NCBI RefSeq assembly: GCF_029338375.1
Contig: NZ_CP119804.1
Location: forward strand, 1,364,001 to 1,428,000
Origin: Halorussus lipolyticus
GTDB taxonomy: Archaea; Halobacteriota; Halobacteria; Halobacteriales; Haladaptataceae
Direction of reading: 5' to 3'
Length of the DNA stretch: 64,000 nucleotides
The position numbers were made by a program, and so were the translations under genes. This document shows positions 50,944 to 60,173 of the stretch, one piece after another. The first letter of the stretch is position 1. Every line of letters begins with the position of its first letter. The notes below the pieces were generated by a model. It was not told where the DNA came from and did not search any database. It saw only the letters and a program-made list of their open reading frames with translations.

Positions 50944-51723
50944 TCAGATGCCCGTCTCGTCCAGAAAGTCCCGAACCGCCGCGTTGAAACCCTCAGGCTC
51001 CTCCAGCATGGCGAGGTGGGCCGCGCCCAGCACCTCGCGGTAGCGCGCGTCCGGAATCGCGTCGGCTAGCTCCTCGTGGTAGTCCGGCGGCGTGAGGTGG
51101 TCGTGTTCGCCGACGAGCGCGAGGGTCGGCACGTCCACGTCGCCGAGTTTGTCGCGCACGTCGAAGACGTGGCAGGACTCGAAGTCCCGGCGAGTCACGC
51201 GCTGGCCGACCGCCTTCATCGCCTCGGTCGAGAGTCGGGTGTACCGCGAGTCGGCGTCGTGAAACAGCCGATTTTCGCCGTGGAGGAACTCGACCGCCCG
51301 GTCGAAATCGGATTCGAGCCACTCCCGGAGGTCGGCCAGCACGGGGAGTTTCGCGCCCGTGCCGGTCAGAACCAGTCCGTCGAAGTCGTGGTCGCGCTCG
51401 ATGGCGATGTGGAGCGCGACAGCGCCGCCGAGCGAGTTGCCGACCAGCACGCCCGCGTCGGTCTCGTCTGCGACCGCCAGCACGTCGTCGGCGTAGGCCG
51501 AGATGGTCTCCCACCCGAGGTCGGCGTCGAAGTCCGCCGAGTCGCCGTGGCCGCTCAAGTCCAGCGCGACGACCGGGCGCTGGCCCGCCAACCGACCGAG
51601 TTGTCCCTTCCAGACCTCGTGGGTACCGCCCGAACCGTGGACGCAGAGGAGCGCTGACCCCTCTGCTCCTCGGTCGGCGACGCGGTAGGCCGTGGTCCTG
51701 CCGTGGTGCGTGACCGTTTGCAT
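50944..51723 (-). CDS. Alpha/beta hydrolase fold protein
   Basis: A 259-residue protein from ATG 51723; the open frame goes 34 codons further upstream, where composition changes. LCVHGSGGTHEVWKG is the oxyanion loop, VGNSLGGAVALHIAIERD the nucleophile elbow with Ser near residue 94, LVGEHDHLTPPDYHEEL supplies Asp and LGAAHLAMLEEPEGF the catalytic His near residue 241. Similar proteins are 3-oxoadipate enol-lactonases, esterases or haloperoxidase-like enzymes; the substrate is not predictable. Confidence 0.85.
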   Translation of the reverse strand: MQTVTHHGRTTAYRVADRGAEGSALLCVHGSGGTHEVWKGQLGRLAGQRPVVALDLSGHGDSADFDADLGWETISAYADDVLAVADETDAGVLVGNSLGGAVALHIAIERDHDFDGLVLTGTGAKLPVLADLREWLESDFDRAVEFLHGENRLFHDADSRYTRLSTEAMKAVGQRVTRRDFESCHVFDVRDKLGDVDVPTLALVGEHDHLTPPDYHEELADAIPDARYREVLGAAHLAMLEEPEGFNAAVRDFLDETGI

Positions 51724-51877
51724 GACCGGTCGTTCGCGTGCGCGAGACAACAAACCTCCGGTCGGAATCGCAGTCGAGCAGACCCCGGAGTCGAGACGTT
51801 CGACCGACCACTTCCTGAACCGCAATTCAGCTCTAATCAGGGTATCCCGACGCCCTCATGCGATTATTTGGAGAAAG

Positions 51878-51893
51878 ATTTATATACTATAAT
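51878..51893 (+). promoter_or_regulatory. Promoter of the cdc48 operon
   Basis: GATTTATATACTATAA is a strong TATA region 25-40 bp before ATG 51918 and is the only AT block in the spacer. It should drive both the 81-residue gene and cdc48. Confidence 0.6.
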
Positions 51894-51917
51894 CCCTAAC
51901 CTATAGTTAGCATCAAA

Positions 51918-52163
51918 ATGTCATTGAAGCACATCGCCGACAGAGACGACGTGTTCGCCCGACGCTACGACTACGGCGACGAGGAGGTCCTCGTCGCTGA
52001 CCTCGGCGTCGCGGGCGATGCCTCCGTGGACCTCTTGGACGACACGGCAATCGTCGTTTTCGAGGACGACGAGGGCGCTCGCCAGCTCGAACTCGAACTG
52101 CCAGACGGCGGGGCACAAGCGTTTATCACCAACGGCGTCCTCACTATCGAGGTGGGACTATGA
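51918..52163 (+). CDS. Hsp20-like small protein translationally coupled to Cdc48
   Basis: An 81-residue acidic protein made mainly of beta strands: [20 protein letters not shown], then [20 protein letters not shown] and the closing [10 protein letters not shown], which resembles the C-terminal strand motif of small heat-shock domains. Haloarchaea carry a family of this type (DUF7127-like, name uncertain) beside cdc48. Its TGA overlaps the cdc48 ATG (ATGA), so translation is coupled and the product may be an adaptor or cofactor of the ATPase. This last point is inference. Confidence 0.75.
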   Translation: MSLKHIADRDDVFARRYDYGDEEVLVADLGVAGDASVDLLDDTAIVVFEDDEGARQLELELPDGGAQAFITNGVLTIEVGL

Positions 52164-54427
52164 AGCTTACTGTCAAGCCGTTAAAGCAGAAGGACGCCGG
52201 TCGCGGACTCGCCGCCATCGACCGCCAGTCGATGCACGAACTCGGCGTCGAGAACGGCGACTACATCGTCATCGAGGGCAAGAGTCAGGGTCGGGCCGTC
52301 GCCCGCGTCTGGCCGGGCTACCCCGAGGACGAGGGCCGAGGAGTCGTCCGAATCGACGGACAGCTACGCCAAGAGGCCGGCGTCGGCATTGACGACAAGG
52401 TGACAATCGAGAAGGCGGACGTCAAGCCCGCCAGCTCCGTCACCATCGCGCTCCCCCAGAATCTCCAGATTCGGGGCGACATCACGCCGCACGTCCGGGA
52501 CAAGCTTAGCGGACAGGCCATCACCAAGGGCCAGAACGTCCCGTTCGGCTTCGGGCTGATGGGGATGGGTTCGGGCCAGTCCATCCCGCTGAAGGTCGCC
52601 AGCACCGACCCCGAGGGGACGGTGGTCGTGACCGATTCGACCGAAATCAACATCAGCGAACGCGCCGCCGAGGAGATAGCGCAGGGCGGCGGTGCCGGCG
52701 GTCCTGAGGGCACGCCCAGCGTGACCTACGAGGACATCGGCGGCCTCGAAAGCGAGTTAGAGCAGGTCCGCGAGATGATAGAGTTGCCGATGCGCCACCC
52801 CGAGCTGTTCAGCCGGCTCGGCATCGACCCGCCGAAGGGCGTCCTGCTCCACGGTCCGCCGGGGACCGGCAAGACCCTGATGGCGAAGGCCGTCGCCAAC
52901 GAAATCGACGCCCACTTCCAGACCATCTCGGGCCCCGAAATCATGTCGAAGTACTACGGGGAGTCCGAGGAGAAACTGCGTGAGGTGTTCGAGGACGCCG
53001 AGGAGAACGCCCCGGCCATCATCTTCATCGACGAGTTGGACTCCATCGCGCCGAAGCGCGACGAGGCCGGCGGCGACGTGGAACGCCGCGTCGTTGCCCA
53101 ACTCCTCTCGCTGATGGACGGCCTCGAATCCCGCGGCGAGGTCACCGTCATCGCGGCCACGAACCGCGTCGATGCCATCGACCCGGCGCTCCGGCGTCCC
53201 GGCCGATTCGACCGCGAAATCGAAATCGGCGTGCCGGACCGCGAGGGCCGACTCGAAATCATGCAGGTCCACACTCGCGGGATGCCCCTCTCGGACGGCG
53301 TGGACTTAGCGGAGTACGCCGACAACACCCACGGCTTCGTCGGCGCTGACCTCGAAAACCTCGCCAAGGAGGGCGCGATGAACGCGCTCCGGCGCATCCG
53401 GCCCGAAATCGACCTCGAAGAAGAGGAGATACCGGCCGACGTGCTGGAGTCGCTGAAGGTCACCGAGCGAGACCTCAAGGAGGCGCTGAAGGGCATCGAA
53501 CCCTCGGCGCTCCGCGAGGTCTTCGTGGAAGTCCCCGACGTGACGTGGGACCAAGTCGGCGGTTTGGAGGACACCAAAGAACGCCTCCGCGAGACCATCC
53601 AGTGGCCGCTGGACTACCCCGAGGTCTTCGATGAACTCGACATGCAGGCCGCCAAGGGCGTCCTGATGTACGGCCCGCCCGGCACCGGCAAGACCCTGAT
53701 GGCGAAGGCCGTCGCCAACGAGAGCGACAGTAACTTCATCTCGATCAAGGGTCCCGAACTCCTGTCGAAGTGGGTCGGCGAGTCCGAGAAGGGCGTCCGC
53801 GAGGTGTTCAGCAAGGCTCGGGAGAACGCCCCGACAGTGGTGTTCTTCGACGAAATCGACTCCATCGCCACCGAGCGCGGAAGCGGCGGCGGTGGCGGCA
53901 CGCAGGTCAGCGAGCGCGTCGTCTCCCAACTGTTGACCGAGTTGGACGGCCTCGAAGAACTGGAGGACGTCGTGGTCGTCGCCACCTCGAACCGGCCGGA
54001 CCTCATCGACTCGGCGCTCCTGCGGCCCGGACGCTTGGACCGCCACGTCCACGTCCCGGTGCCCGACGAGGACGCCCGCAAGGCCATCTTCGAGGTCCAC
54101 ACCCGCGACAAGCCCGTCGCCGACGACGTTGACCTCGACTGGCTAGCCAGCGAGACCGAGGGTTACGTCGGTGCCGACATCGAAGCCGTCACGCGCGAGG
54201 CGTCGATGGCCGCGAGTCGGGAGTTCATCAACAGCGTGGACCCCGAGGAGATAGGCGACAGCGTGGGCAACGTCCGCATCAGCAAGGACCACTTCGAGCA
54301 GGCCTTGGACGAGGTGACCCCGAGCGTCACCGAGGACACCAAGGAACGCTACGAGGAAATCGAAGAGCAGTTCGACTCCGCGGAACCCGCGACGGACGAA
54401 GACACGCTGGGACGCACGTTCCAGTAG
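52160..54427 (+). CDS. cdc48: Cdc48/p97/VAT-type AAA ATPase
   Basis: A 755-residue double-AAA unfoldase. The N-domain (about residues 1-185) starts [20 protein letters not shown] with a double-psi barrel. D1 has Walker [21 protein letters not shown] (about 232), Walker [20 protein letters not shown] and the arginine-finger region [14 protein letters not shown]2 has Walker [21 protein letters not shown] (about 507) and [19 protein letters not shown]. The C-terminal tail is acidic. It extracts and unfolds proteins for the proteasome or disassembles complexes. A GC-rich hairpin (54441-54474) lies just after the stop. Confidence 0.95.
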   Translation: MKLTVKPLKQKDAGRGLAAIDRQSMHELGVENGDYIVIEGKSQGRAVARVWPGYPEDEGRGVVRIDGQLRQEAGVGIDDKVTIEKADVKPASSVTIALPQNLQIRGDITPHVRDKLSGQAITKGQNVPFGFGLMGMGSGQSIPLKVASTDPEGTVVVTDSTEINISERAAEEIAQGGGAGGPEGTPSVTYEDIGGLESELEQVREMIELPMRHPELFSRLGIDPPKGVLLHGPPGTGKTLMAKAVANEIDAHFQTISGPEIMSKYYGESEEKLREVFEDAEENAPAIIFIDELDSIAPKRDEAGGDVERRVVAQLLSLMDGLESRGEVTVIAATNRVDAIDPALRRPGRFDREIEIGVPDREGRLEIMQVHTRGMPLSDGVDLAEYADNTHGFVGADLENLAKEGAMNALRRIRPEIDLEEEEIPADVLESLKVTERDLKEALKGIEPSALREVFVEVPDVTWDQVGGLEDTKERLRETIQWPLDYPEVFDELDMQAAKGVLMYGPPGTGKTLMAKAVANESDSNFISIKGPELLSKWVGESEKGVREVFSKARENAPTVVFFDEIDSIATERGSGGGGGTQVSERVVSQLLTELDGLEELEDVVVVATSNRPDLIDSALLRPGRLDRHVHVPVPDEDARKAIFEVHTRDKPVADDVDLDWLASETEGYVGADIEAVTREASMAASREFINSVDPEEIGDSVGNVRISKDHFEQALDEVTPSVTEDTKERYEEIEEQFDSAEPATDEDTLGRTFQ

Positions 54428-54440
54428 AAGCGTCTGCTGT

Positions 54441-54474
54441 GCGGTGAATCGCGGCCACGCCGCGATTCATCCGC
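54441..54474. terminator. GC-rich hairpin after cdc48
   Basis: GCGGTGAATCGCGG (54441-54454) pairs with CCGCGATTCA-T-CCGC (54460-54474) with one bulged T and a 5-base loop. It starts 14 bases after the stop. The T-run expected of an intrinsic terminator is weak, so an mRNA-stability role is possible. Confidence 0.45.
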
Positions 54475-54632
54475 TGGCAAAACGGTGGAAGGGCTTCCCG
54501 AGTACGATTCGGCAGAAGACCAATTTCCGTTCTTTAGACAGTATTCATATTTCCTAGACACTTCTAAATATTTCTCGAAGGGGCCGCTACGCAGTCCGAC
54601 TCCGACAGGAAAATTGCCCGGATTGCACAGCG

Positions 54633-55559
54633 CTACTCCAATTTCTCGGCCGCGCCCCGTTCTACGAGGGGTGCGGCGTTGGCCTCGGGGAGCGTCACCA
54701 CGTCCTCGCTGGCCAAGTCGTAGGTTCGCTCGTCCACGCCGAAAATCTCGCCCACGTCGTCGGTGATGCGGATGGTCGTGCGCTCGTCCAGACCAGCGAC
54801 GAGGCCGTCGTCTTCGCCACCCTCGGCGCTCGACTCGTCGTCGGTCCCAGCGTCCGCCTCGGACGACCCCTCGCCGGGAGCGTCTGCGATGGCGGCGGCC
54901 TCGGCGGCCGCCGGGCGAGCGCCGTCGGAATTCCCGGACGACTCCGCGGCGGGCGACCCCGCCGAGTCCGAAGTCGCCGGACTACCGCCGGTCTCACCCA
55001 TCACGTCCGCGGCGCTGACCTCGCCGGAGTCGCCCTCGCTCGCAGTGGGAGCGGTCGAGTCGCTGGAACTCGGCGGGTCGCCGGGATTGGGGGTTGCTGT
55101 GGGCGTCGCGTCTCTGCCTGCGCTCGCTGTCGTCTCGTCGGCGGGCGTGGGCGTCGGCGATTCGGGTTGGGTCTCGCCCGCGAGGATGTCCAGCACCTCG
55201 TCTTTGTTGGACTCGATGCGCTCTACCAGTCCCTCGAACAGGTCCTGCTCCTCGCTTGTCAGGCCCTCCTCGTCGGCGGGCATTCCCGCCGCAGAGAGAC
55301 TCGCGCGCTTGACGATTTTGCCGACGCGGCGCTCGTAAATCGCCTCCACCACGTCCTCGGCGGTGTTGATTTCGTCGGTCAGGCGGTTGACCTCGGGGTC
55401 GTCGAATGGGCTTTCTGCCCGGTCGGCCGCCTCCTCGCGCTGGTCTTTCAGGTCGGCGATGTAGTCGGCCACGTCGGCGTAAAACGACTCCCGCAGGTGC
55501 TGGAGGCTGTCTTTCGACCGCTCCTTGCTCTGTACCGTGCGGAGTTCGTCCAGATTCAT
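54633..55559 (-). CDS. gins51: GINS complex subunit Gins51 (haloarchaeal)
   Basis: A 308-residue replisome protein. The helical A domain (residues 1-130, MNLDELRTVQSKERSKDSLQ) is followed by an unusually long disordered linker of about 120 residues, rich in Ser, Thr, Pro, Ala, Asp and Gly. The small B domain lies at the C-terminus (RITDDVGEIFGVDERTYDLA). The A-then-B order is that of Sld5/Psf1-type subunits, and haloarchaea use one such subunit in place of four. GINS links MCM helicase, primase and RecJ/Cdc45-like proteins. The gene starts 27 bp after priS on the same strand, the conserved archaeal arrangement. Confidence 0.9.
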   Translation of the reverse strand: MNLDELRTVQSKERSKDSLQHLRESFYADVADYIADLKDQREEAADRAESPFDDPEVNRLTDEINTAEDVVEAIYERRVGKIVKRASLSAAGMPADEEGLTSEEQDLFEGLVERIESNKDEVLDILAGETQPESPTPTPADETTASAGRDATPTATPNPGDPPSSSDSTAPTASEGDSGEVSAADVMGETGGSPATSDSAGSPAAESSGNSDGARPAAAEAAAIADAPGEGSSEADAGTDDESSAEGGEDDGLVAGLDERTTIRITDDVGEIFGVDERTYDLASEDVVTLPEANAAPLVERGAAEKLE

Positions 55560-55586
55560 CGTCGTCCTGTCATCGTTGTCTCGTCG

Positions 55587-56744
55587 TCATTCGCGCCCCT
55601 TCTCGGCCCGGCCGCGGGCCATCAGGAAGACGGCCACGTATTCGGGAACCGATACGTCACCGTCAGGGAGCCTAAAGGTTTCGTCGTTCAGTTCGACCGG
55701 GCCGGGGTCGGTCACTTCGATTGCGACCTCGTTGCCCTCGAAGGTCGCCGGAACCGGGTCGCTGAGTGGGTCGAAGGCCTCGATTTCGTCTCGCGGGATT
55801 CGGGTGACTTCGAGGCCGGTCCCCCCGTGGAGACTCCCCGGCAGGCGGATGAGTCGCCGGAGGTCGGTCGTGACGGGTTCGTCGATGGCGGCCGACTGCT
55901 CTTCGACCACCTTCCGGGTCATCACCTTCGCCAGTTGGCGGATGCCCGGCCCGCCCCGCTCGATGTTCCCGCTCTCCAACTTCTCGTAGTCCTCCGACAC
56001 CGCCCCGAGGATGGTTTTCGCCCGCCCGTCGCCGATGCGGTCGAACTCTTTGAGTCGGTCGAGGGCGTCCTCGTCGTCCAGTTCCAGCAGTTCGTCGGCC
56101 AGCGAGAGGAGTTCCCGATGCACGCGCCGACCCCACCCGCCGTCCTTCTTCAGCACGCGCCGGGTCGCGGTGCCGCCCATCTCGGTGCGCTGGATGGCGT
56201 CGAGTTCGATGCCGTCGGCCCGGATGTAGTCCACGATTTCCCGGCGCTCGTCCCGGTTCAGGTCCCGAACGTCCTCGTCGCGGACGTGGACGTGGTAGCC
56301 CCGACCGCCCGAGAAGACGACCGTCAGGTCCGAGAAGCCGAAGTCGTCTTCCAGCAGGGCCACGAGGTTCAGGACCTCGCCTTTCCCCTCAGCGAGCATC
56401 TCACCGTAGGAGTCCCGTTGGGGGTCCACGCCGGTCAGGTGGTCGGCGTCGATGTCGAACACCAAGTCCGAGTCGCGCCACCCCTTCGCGTCCATGTCGT
56501 CCGCGCCGGGGTCATCGTAGCGCCCGGCCGAGAAGTAGACGTGGCGCGGGCGCTCTCGCCGGAGGAAGTCGCCGATTTCCCCGAGTTCCAACAGCGACTG
56601 GTGGCGGACCATCGTCGTCGGCCCGGAACTCCACGGGATGTATCCCCACTCCCGCGACTGGGGGTAGGGCGGCGGCGTCAGTTCGCTCCGCCGGTAGTGG
56701 TCGCGGAACCGACCGCGGAGGTACGCTCGGGTGCGCTCTTCCAT
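55587..56744 (-). CDS. priS: DNA primase small catalytic subunit
   Basis: A 385-residue primase. DLVFDIDADHLTGVDPQRDS (Asp near residues 96 and 98) carries the metal-binding pair, SGGRGYHVHVRDEDV (about 145) has the catalytic His and Arg region, and LRRLIRLPGSLHGGTGLEVT is the conserved C-terminal block. It makes primers with PriL, which is not in the window. Its gene lies between the GNAT gene and gins51 in one direction; the gap to gins51 is 27 bp, so the two are an operon. Confidence 0.93.
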   Translation of the reverse strand: MEERTRAYLRGRFRDHYRRSELTPPPYPQSREWGYIPWSSGPTTMVRHQSLLELGEIGDFLRRERPRHVYFSAGRYDDPGADDMDAKGWRDSDLVFDIDADHLTGVDPQRDSYGEMLAEGKGEVLNLVALLEDDFGFSDLTVVFSGGRGYHVHVRDEDVRDLNRDERREIVDYIRADGIELDAIQRTEMGGTATRRVLKKDGGWGRRVHRELLSLADELLELDDEDALDRLKEFDRIGDGRAKTILGAVSEDYEKLESGNIERGGPGIRQLAKVMTRKVVEEQSAAIDEPVTTDLRRLIRLPGSLHGGTGLEVTRIPRDEIEAFDPLSDPVPATFEGNEVAIEVTDPGPVELNDETFRLPDGDVSVPEYVAVFLMARGRAEKGRE

Positions 56745-56895
56745 GCTGTTGGTGGGTCTCGGTGCGACACTAAAATGCTACCTATCGAAGCCTCGGTCGG
56801 GAGCCTGCCCCACATTTCGGACGCGCTACAGGACCAGTCGAAGCGCCCTCCTCAGTCTCGCTCGGCCCCGCTTCAGTCTCGCCCTCGCCCCCGCC

Positions 56896-57399
56896 TCACC
56901 CCCGCATGAAGTCCGAAATCTTCTGGGTCAGGCCGCCGTTCCCGCCGAGTTTGAGGTAGTAGGCGTCGCCGCCGTCCTCGTAGTAGTTCTCGATGTGACG
57001 CTCGACCTCGAACCCGAGATGCTCGTAGAATCCGAGGGCGTTCTGGTTGCTGGCGCGAGCGTGGCAGGTGACGCTATCGTGGTTCTCGGCGACCTGTCCG
57101 ACGAGGCGCTTGCCGACCCCCTCGCCGCGGAACTCCGGACTGACGGCGAGAAAGAGGATGTAGCCGTCGCGCCGGACCGCCGCGAACCCCATCAGTTTCT
57201 CGTCGCTCTCGCCCCCCGAGTGGGCCTCCCGCGTCACGAGGAGATGGACCGTCGAGCGCCGGTAGGCGTCGGTGAAAAAGCCCTTGCGCTGTTTCAGCAC
57301 GTCCTCCTCGCTCCGGATGCGCTCTTTGAGCTTCCACGCCGGCTCGACGTAGCTGTCGTCGCCGGGCCGGGCGATTTCGAAATCGACGTTGACGCTCAC
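56896..57399 (-). CDS. GNAT N-acetyltransferase, RimI-like
   Basis: A 167-residue acetyltransferase. FLAVSPEFRGEGVGKRLVGQ (about 92-111) is the CoA pyrophosphate loop with the R/Q-x-x-G-x-G/A pattern, and ASNQNALGFYEHLGFEVERH is the C-terminal motif shared with RimI and other N-terminal acetylases. The first 50 residues (FEIARPGDDSYVEPAWKLKE) contain an extra helix. The gene is on the same strand as priS, 150 bp upstream of it, so it may be in the same unit. The acceptor is unknown. Confidence 0.8.
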   Translation of the reverse strand: MSVNVDFEIARPGDDSYVEPAWKLKERIRSEEDVLKQRKGFFTDAYRRSTVHLLVTREAHSGGESDEKLMGFAAVRRDGYILFLAVSPEFRGEGVGKRLVGQVAENHDSVTCHARASNQNALGFYEHLGFEVERHIENYYEDGGDAYYLKLGGNGGLTQKISDFMRG

Positions 57400-57510
57400 T
57401 AGTTTGCCGTAGGCCCGTGGTCAATATAATTCCACCGCCCGCGCGCGTCGGCGACGGTACTTCGAAGCGATGGCGAAACGGTTTCCGCCGTCGCTCCGTG
57501 AGGACTCGGT

Positions 57511-57924
57511 ATGAGCTACGAACTCCGGGACCACACCGCCGACGTGGCCGTCGAAGTGACCGGGCCGACCCTCGAATCGGTGTTTGCCGGGGCGGGCGAC
57601 GGACTCGCCGGCGCGATGTGCGACGAGATTCCCGAATCGGTCGGCGACCGCTTCGACTTCGAGGTCCGCGCCGAGGCCCGCGAGGCCCTGCTGTTCGATT
57701 ATCTGGACCAACTCATCTACGAGCGAGACGTTCGGTCGGTTCTCCCAGTAGACAACGAGGTCGAGATTCGAGAGGAGGGCGGCGAATGGGTACTCGAAGC
57801 GAGCGCCCGCGGCGTCCCACTGGCAGACGTTTCGGCCCGCGAAATCAAGGCGGTGACCTACTCCGAGATGGCGCTTGAGGAGACCGATTCGGGGTGGCGG
57901 GCCTACGTCGTCTTCGACGTGTGA
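57511..57924 (+). CDS. Archease, activator of RtcB
   Basis: A 137-residue protein. MSYELRDHTADVAVEVTGPT has the conserved HTADV motif at the N-terminus, LLFDYLDQLIYERDVRSVLP follows, and YSEMALEETDSGWRAYVVFD closes the fold. Archease uses metal-binding acidic residues to help guanylylate RtcB and allow turnover in tRNA ligation. The stop is 63 bp from the rtcB start on the same strand, so both form an operon. Confidence 0.92.
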   Translation: MSYELRDHTADVAVEVTGPTLESVFAGAGDGLAGAMCDEIPESVGDRFDFEVRAEAREALLFDYLDQLIYERDVRSVLPVDNEVEIREEGGEWVLEASARGVPLADVSAREIKAVTYSEMALEETDSGWRAYVVFDV

Positions 57925-57987
57925 CGACACGTCACGCCCAGAGACGAATGGCGAAACGTATTCCGGCAGGACGACCAACTGACGAGT

Positions 57988-59466
57988 ATGACCGACAACG
58001 ACGCGGGAGATACCTACGAGGCGGGCGATGTCACGCTCGAAAAGGTCCGCGAGTACGTCTGGGAGATTCCCAAGCAAGGCGACATGCGCGTCCCGGCCAG
58101 AGTGCTGGCCAGCGAGGACCTGCTGGACCAAATCGCCGACGACAAGACACTCGAACAGTTGAAGAACTCGACCCACCTGCCGGGCGTCCGCAAGTACAAC
58201 GTCTGCATGCCCGACGGCCATCAGGGGTACGGCTTCCCGGTCGGCGGCGTGGCCGGAATCGACGCCGAGGAGGGCTGTATCTCGCCGGGAGCAGTTGGTT
58301 ACGACATCAATTGCGGCGTAAGAATGATGAAGACCGACCTGACCTACGAGAAGGTCCGAGGCCGCGAGGAGGAACTTCTCGACGCCCTGTTCGCCAACAT
58401 TCCCTCGGGCCTCGGTGGGGGCGGCGTGGTCGAAGGCGACATCGACACCGTGGAGGCCATCCTCGACCGGGGGATGGAGTGGGCGCTCGAAGAAGGGTGG
58501 GCCGTCGAGGAGGACTTGGCCCACTGCGAGGACGAGGGCGTGCGCCACGATAGCGACCCCTCGAAAGTGTCCCAGAAGGCCAAAGACAGGGGCAAGAACC
58601 AAATCGGAAGCCTCGGGTCGGGCAACCACTTCCTCGAAGTCCAGCGCGTGACCGACACGTATCTGGACGACGTGGCCGACGCCTACGGACTGGAGGAGGG
58701 CCAAATCGTGGTTCTCATCCACTGCGGGAGTCGCGGGTTGGGCCATCAGGTCTGCAACGACTACCTGCGAGACATCGAGAAGGCTCACGCGGGCCTCCTC
58801 TCGCAACTACCGGACAAGGAACTCGCGGCCGCCCCCGCCGGAAGCCAGTTGGCGGAAGACTACTACGACGCGATGTGTGCCTCCATCAACTTCGCGTGGG
58901 TCAACCGCCAACTCATCATGCACCGCACGCGGCAGGTGTTCGAGAAGGTCTTCGGGTCGGACTGGGAGTCGATGGGCATGGACCTGCTGTACGACGTGGC
59001 GCACAACATCGCCAAGAAGGAGACCCACACGGTCGAAGGCGGCGACGAGCGCGAACTATACGTCCACCGGAAGGGCGCGACCAGAGCCTTCCCGGCGGGC
59101 CACGAGGAGGTCCCCGGCGCGTACCTCGACGTGGGCCAGCCAATCATCATCCCCGGAAGCATGGGCGCGGGAAGCTACGTCCTCCGGGGCGGCGAGGACT
59201 CGATGGACCTCACGTTCGGTTCGACGGCCCACGGCGCGGGCCGGACGATGAGTCGCACGCAGGCCAAGCAGGACTACTGGGGCGGCGACGTGCAGGACGA
59301 ACTCGAACAGGAACACATCTACGTCAAGGCCCAGAGCGGTGCCACGGTGGCCGAGGAGGCCCCCGGCGTCTACAAGGACGTAGACGAGGTGGTCCGGGTC
59401 TCGGACGCCCTCGGCATCGGCGACAAGGTGGCCCGGACCTTCCCGGTCTGCAACATCAAGGGATAG
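57988..59466 (+). CDS. rtcB: RtcB RNA-splicing ligase
   Basis: A 492-residue RNA ligase that joins 2',3'-cyclic phosphate and 5'-OH ends. MPDGHQGYGFPVGGVAGIDA and AVGYDINCGVRMMKTDLTYE (metal-binding Cys near 110) are the N-terminal core. SLGSGNHFLEVQRVT and IHCGSRGLGHQVCNDYLRDI supply His ligands, and STAHGAGRTMSRTQAKQ (about 414) holds the His that takes GMP. There is no intein. It restores spliced tRNAs and repairs RNA. Archease directly precedes it. Confidence 0.95.
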   Translation: MTDNDAGDTYEAGDVTLEKVREYVWEIPKQGDMRVPARVLASEDLLDQIADDKTLEQLKNSTHLPGVRKYNVCMPDGHQGYGFPVGGVAGIDAEEGCISPGAVGYDINCGVRMMKTDLTYEKVRGREEELLDALFANIPSGLGGGGVVEGDIDTVEAILDRGMEWALEEGWAVEEDLAHCEDEGVRHDSDPSKVSQKAKDRGKNQIGSLGSGNHFLEVQRVTDTYLDDVADAYGLEEGQIVVLIHCGSRGLGHQVCNDYLRDIEKAHAGLLSQLPDKELAAAPAGSQLAEDYYDAMCASINFAWVNRQLIMHRTRQVFEKVFGSDWESMGMDLLYDVAHNIAKKETHTVEGGDERELYVHRKGATRAFPAGHEEVPGAYLDVGQPIIIPGSMGAGSYVLRGGEDSMDLTFGSTAHGAGRTMSRTQAKQDYWGGDVQDELEQEHIYVKAQSGATVAEEAPGVYKDVDEVVRVSDALGIGDKVARTFPVCNIKG

Positions 59467-59530
59467 CGCCGAAGCGCCCGACTTCGCTCGGGGGAACAGA
59501 CCACCAGCGAACGCTCGATGACACAGCCTC

Positions 59531-59643
59531 CGTGGGTGGGGTGAAGGGGCCGCCGGGTCGCGGCCGGTGGTCGGCCCCTATCCGTCGCAACGATGTCCGT
59601 CGGATATGTCGGCCAGCGGCCGCGAGCAGGCGGGGGCTTCAAT
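59531..59643 (+). repeat. Family 1 intergenic hairpin repeat (full copy)
   Basis: TGGGTGGGGTGAAGGGGCCG is followed by a 13-bp stem with one mismatch (59558-59570 with 59613-59625), enclosing smaller stems (ATCCG with CGGAT). The tail GCGAGCAGGCGGGGGCTTCA comes directly after the stem. The 17-base motif CCACCAGCGAACGCTCG at 59501-59517, upstream of the box, is identical to 3602-3618. The copy sits between rtcB and the HalOD1 gene, at the ends of two convergent genes. Confidence 0.65.
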
Positions 59644-59736
59644 AGACGTTCACCGTCGCAATCGCTTTCGCGGGTCGAAGTTTCTGACAAGTCTCGACTG
59701 CCGCGACGAAACGTGAGCGAAAAATAACGTATGCGC

Positions 59737-60048
59737 CTAGTCGGCGATTTTCATGAACGTCGCCCTCCCATCCTGTGAGAGTTCGATGCGGTAGCCCTCG
59801 TAAGTGAACTCCAGTTCGGCTTGGGCCTCGATTGGCGGCGGATTCGAGTAGAGATGTTCGACCACGTGGTCGATGGTGTCGTACAGCGACGAGATGTCCG
59901 TCGCCTCCTTGCCTTCGAGGTCAGCGACGATTTTGGCGATGTCGATTTCCGGTTCGTCGGTAGCGTCGGGTTCGTCGCCCTCGAAAAGTTCGCGATGGAC
60001 GATGAAATCATCGGCGTCCGGCGGAGTCTTCCCACCCTCCTCACTCAT
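59737..60048 (-). CDS. HalOD1 output-domain protein
   Basis: A 103-residue acidic protein. The first 30 residues are low-complexity acidic. The remainder (IAKIVADLEGKEATDISSLY, then TYEGYRIELSQDGRATF) matches the HalOD1 domain found in haloarchaeal two-component and regulatory proteins, thought to act as an output or regulatory module. Standing alone, it could be the receiving partner of a sensor encoded elsewhere. It is a single gene, convergent with rtcB. Confidence 0.75.
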   Translation of the reverse strand: MSEEGGKTPPDADDFIVHRELFEGDEPDATDEPEIDIAKIVADLEGKEATDISSLYDTIDHVVEHLYSNPPPIEAQAELEFTYEGYRIELSQDGRATFMKIAD

Positions 60049-60173
60049 ACCTGATTATGCAACCTGAAGCGTAATATACATTGCTCAGTTTGTCAATTCT
60101 TTAATATTTCTGTCGAGGTAGAGACGTCGGTGTAGACGGGCTTTGATGTACTCCCCCGCCGAACTCCGAGGCG

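Noticed and set aside
54570..54600. A family 1-like CGAAGGGGCCGC near the Gins51 stop
   Set aside because: The match covers about ten bases and lacks the other box and any hairpin.
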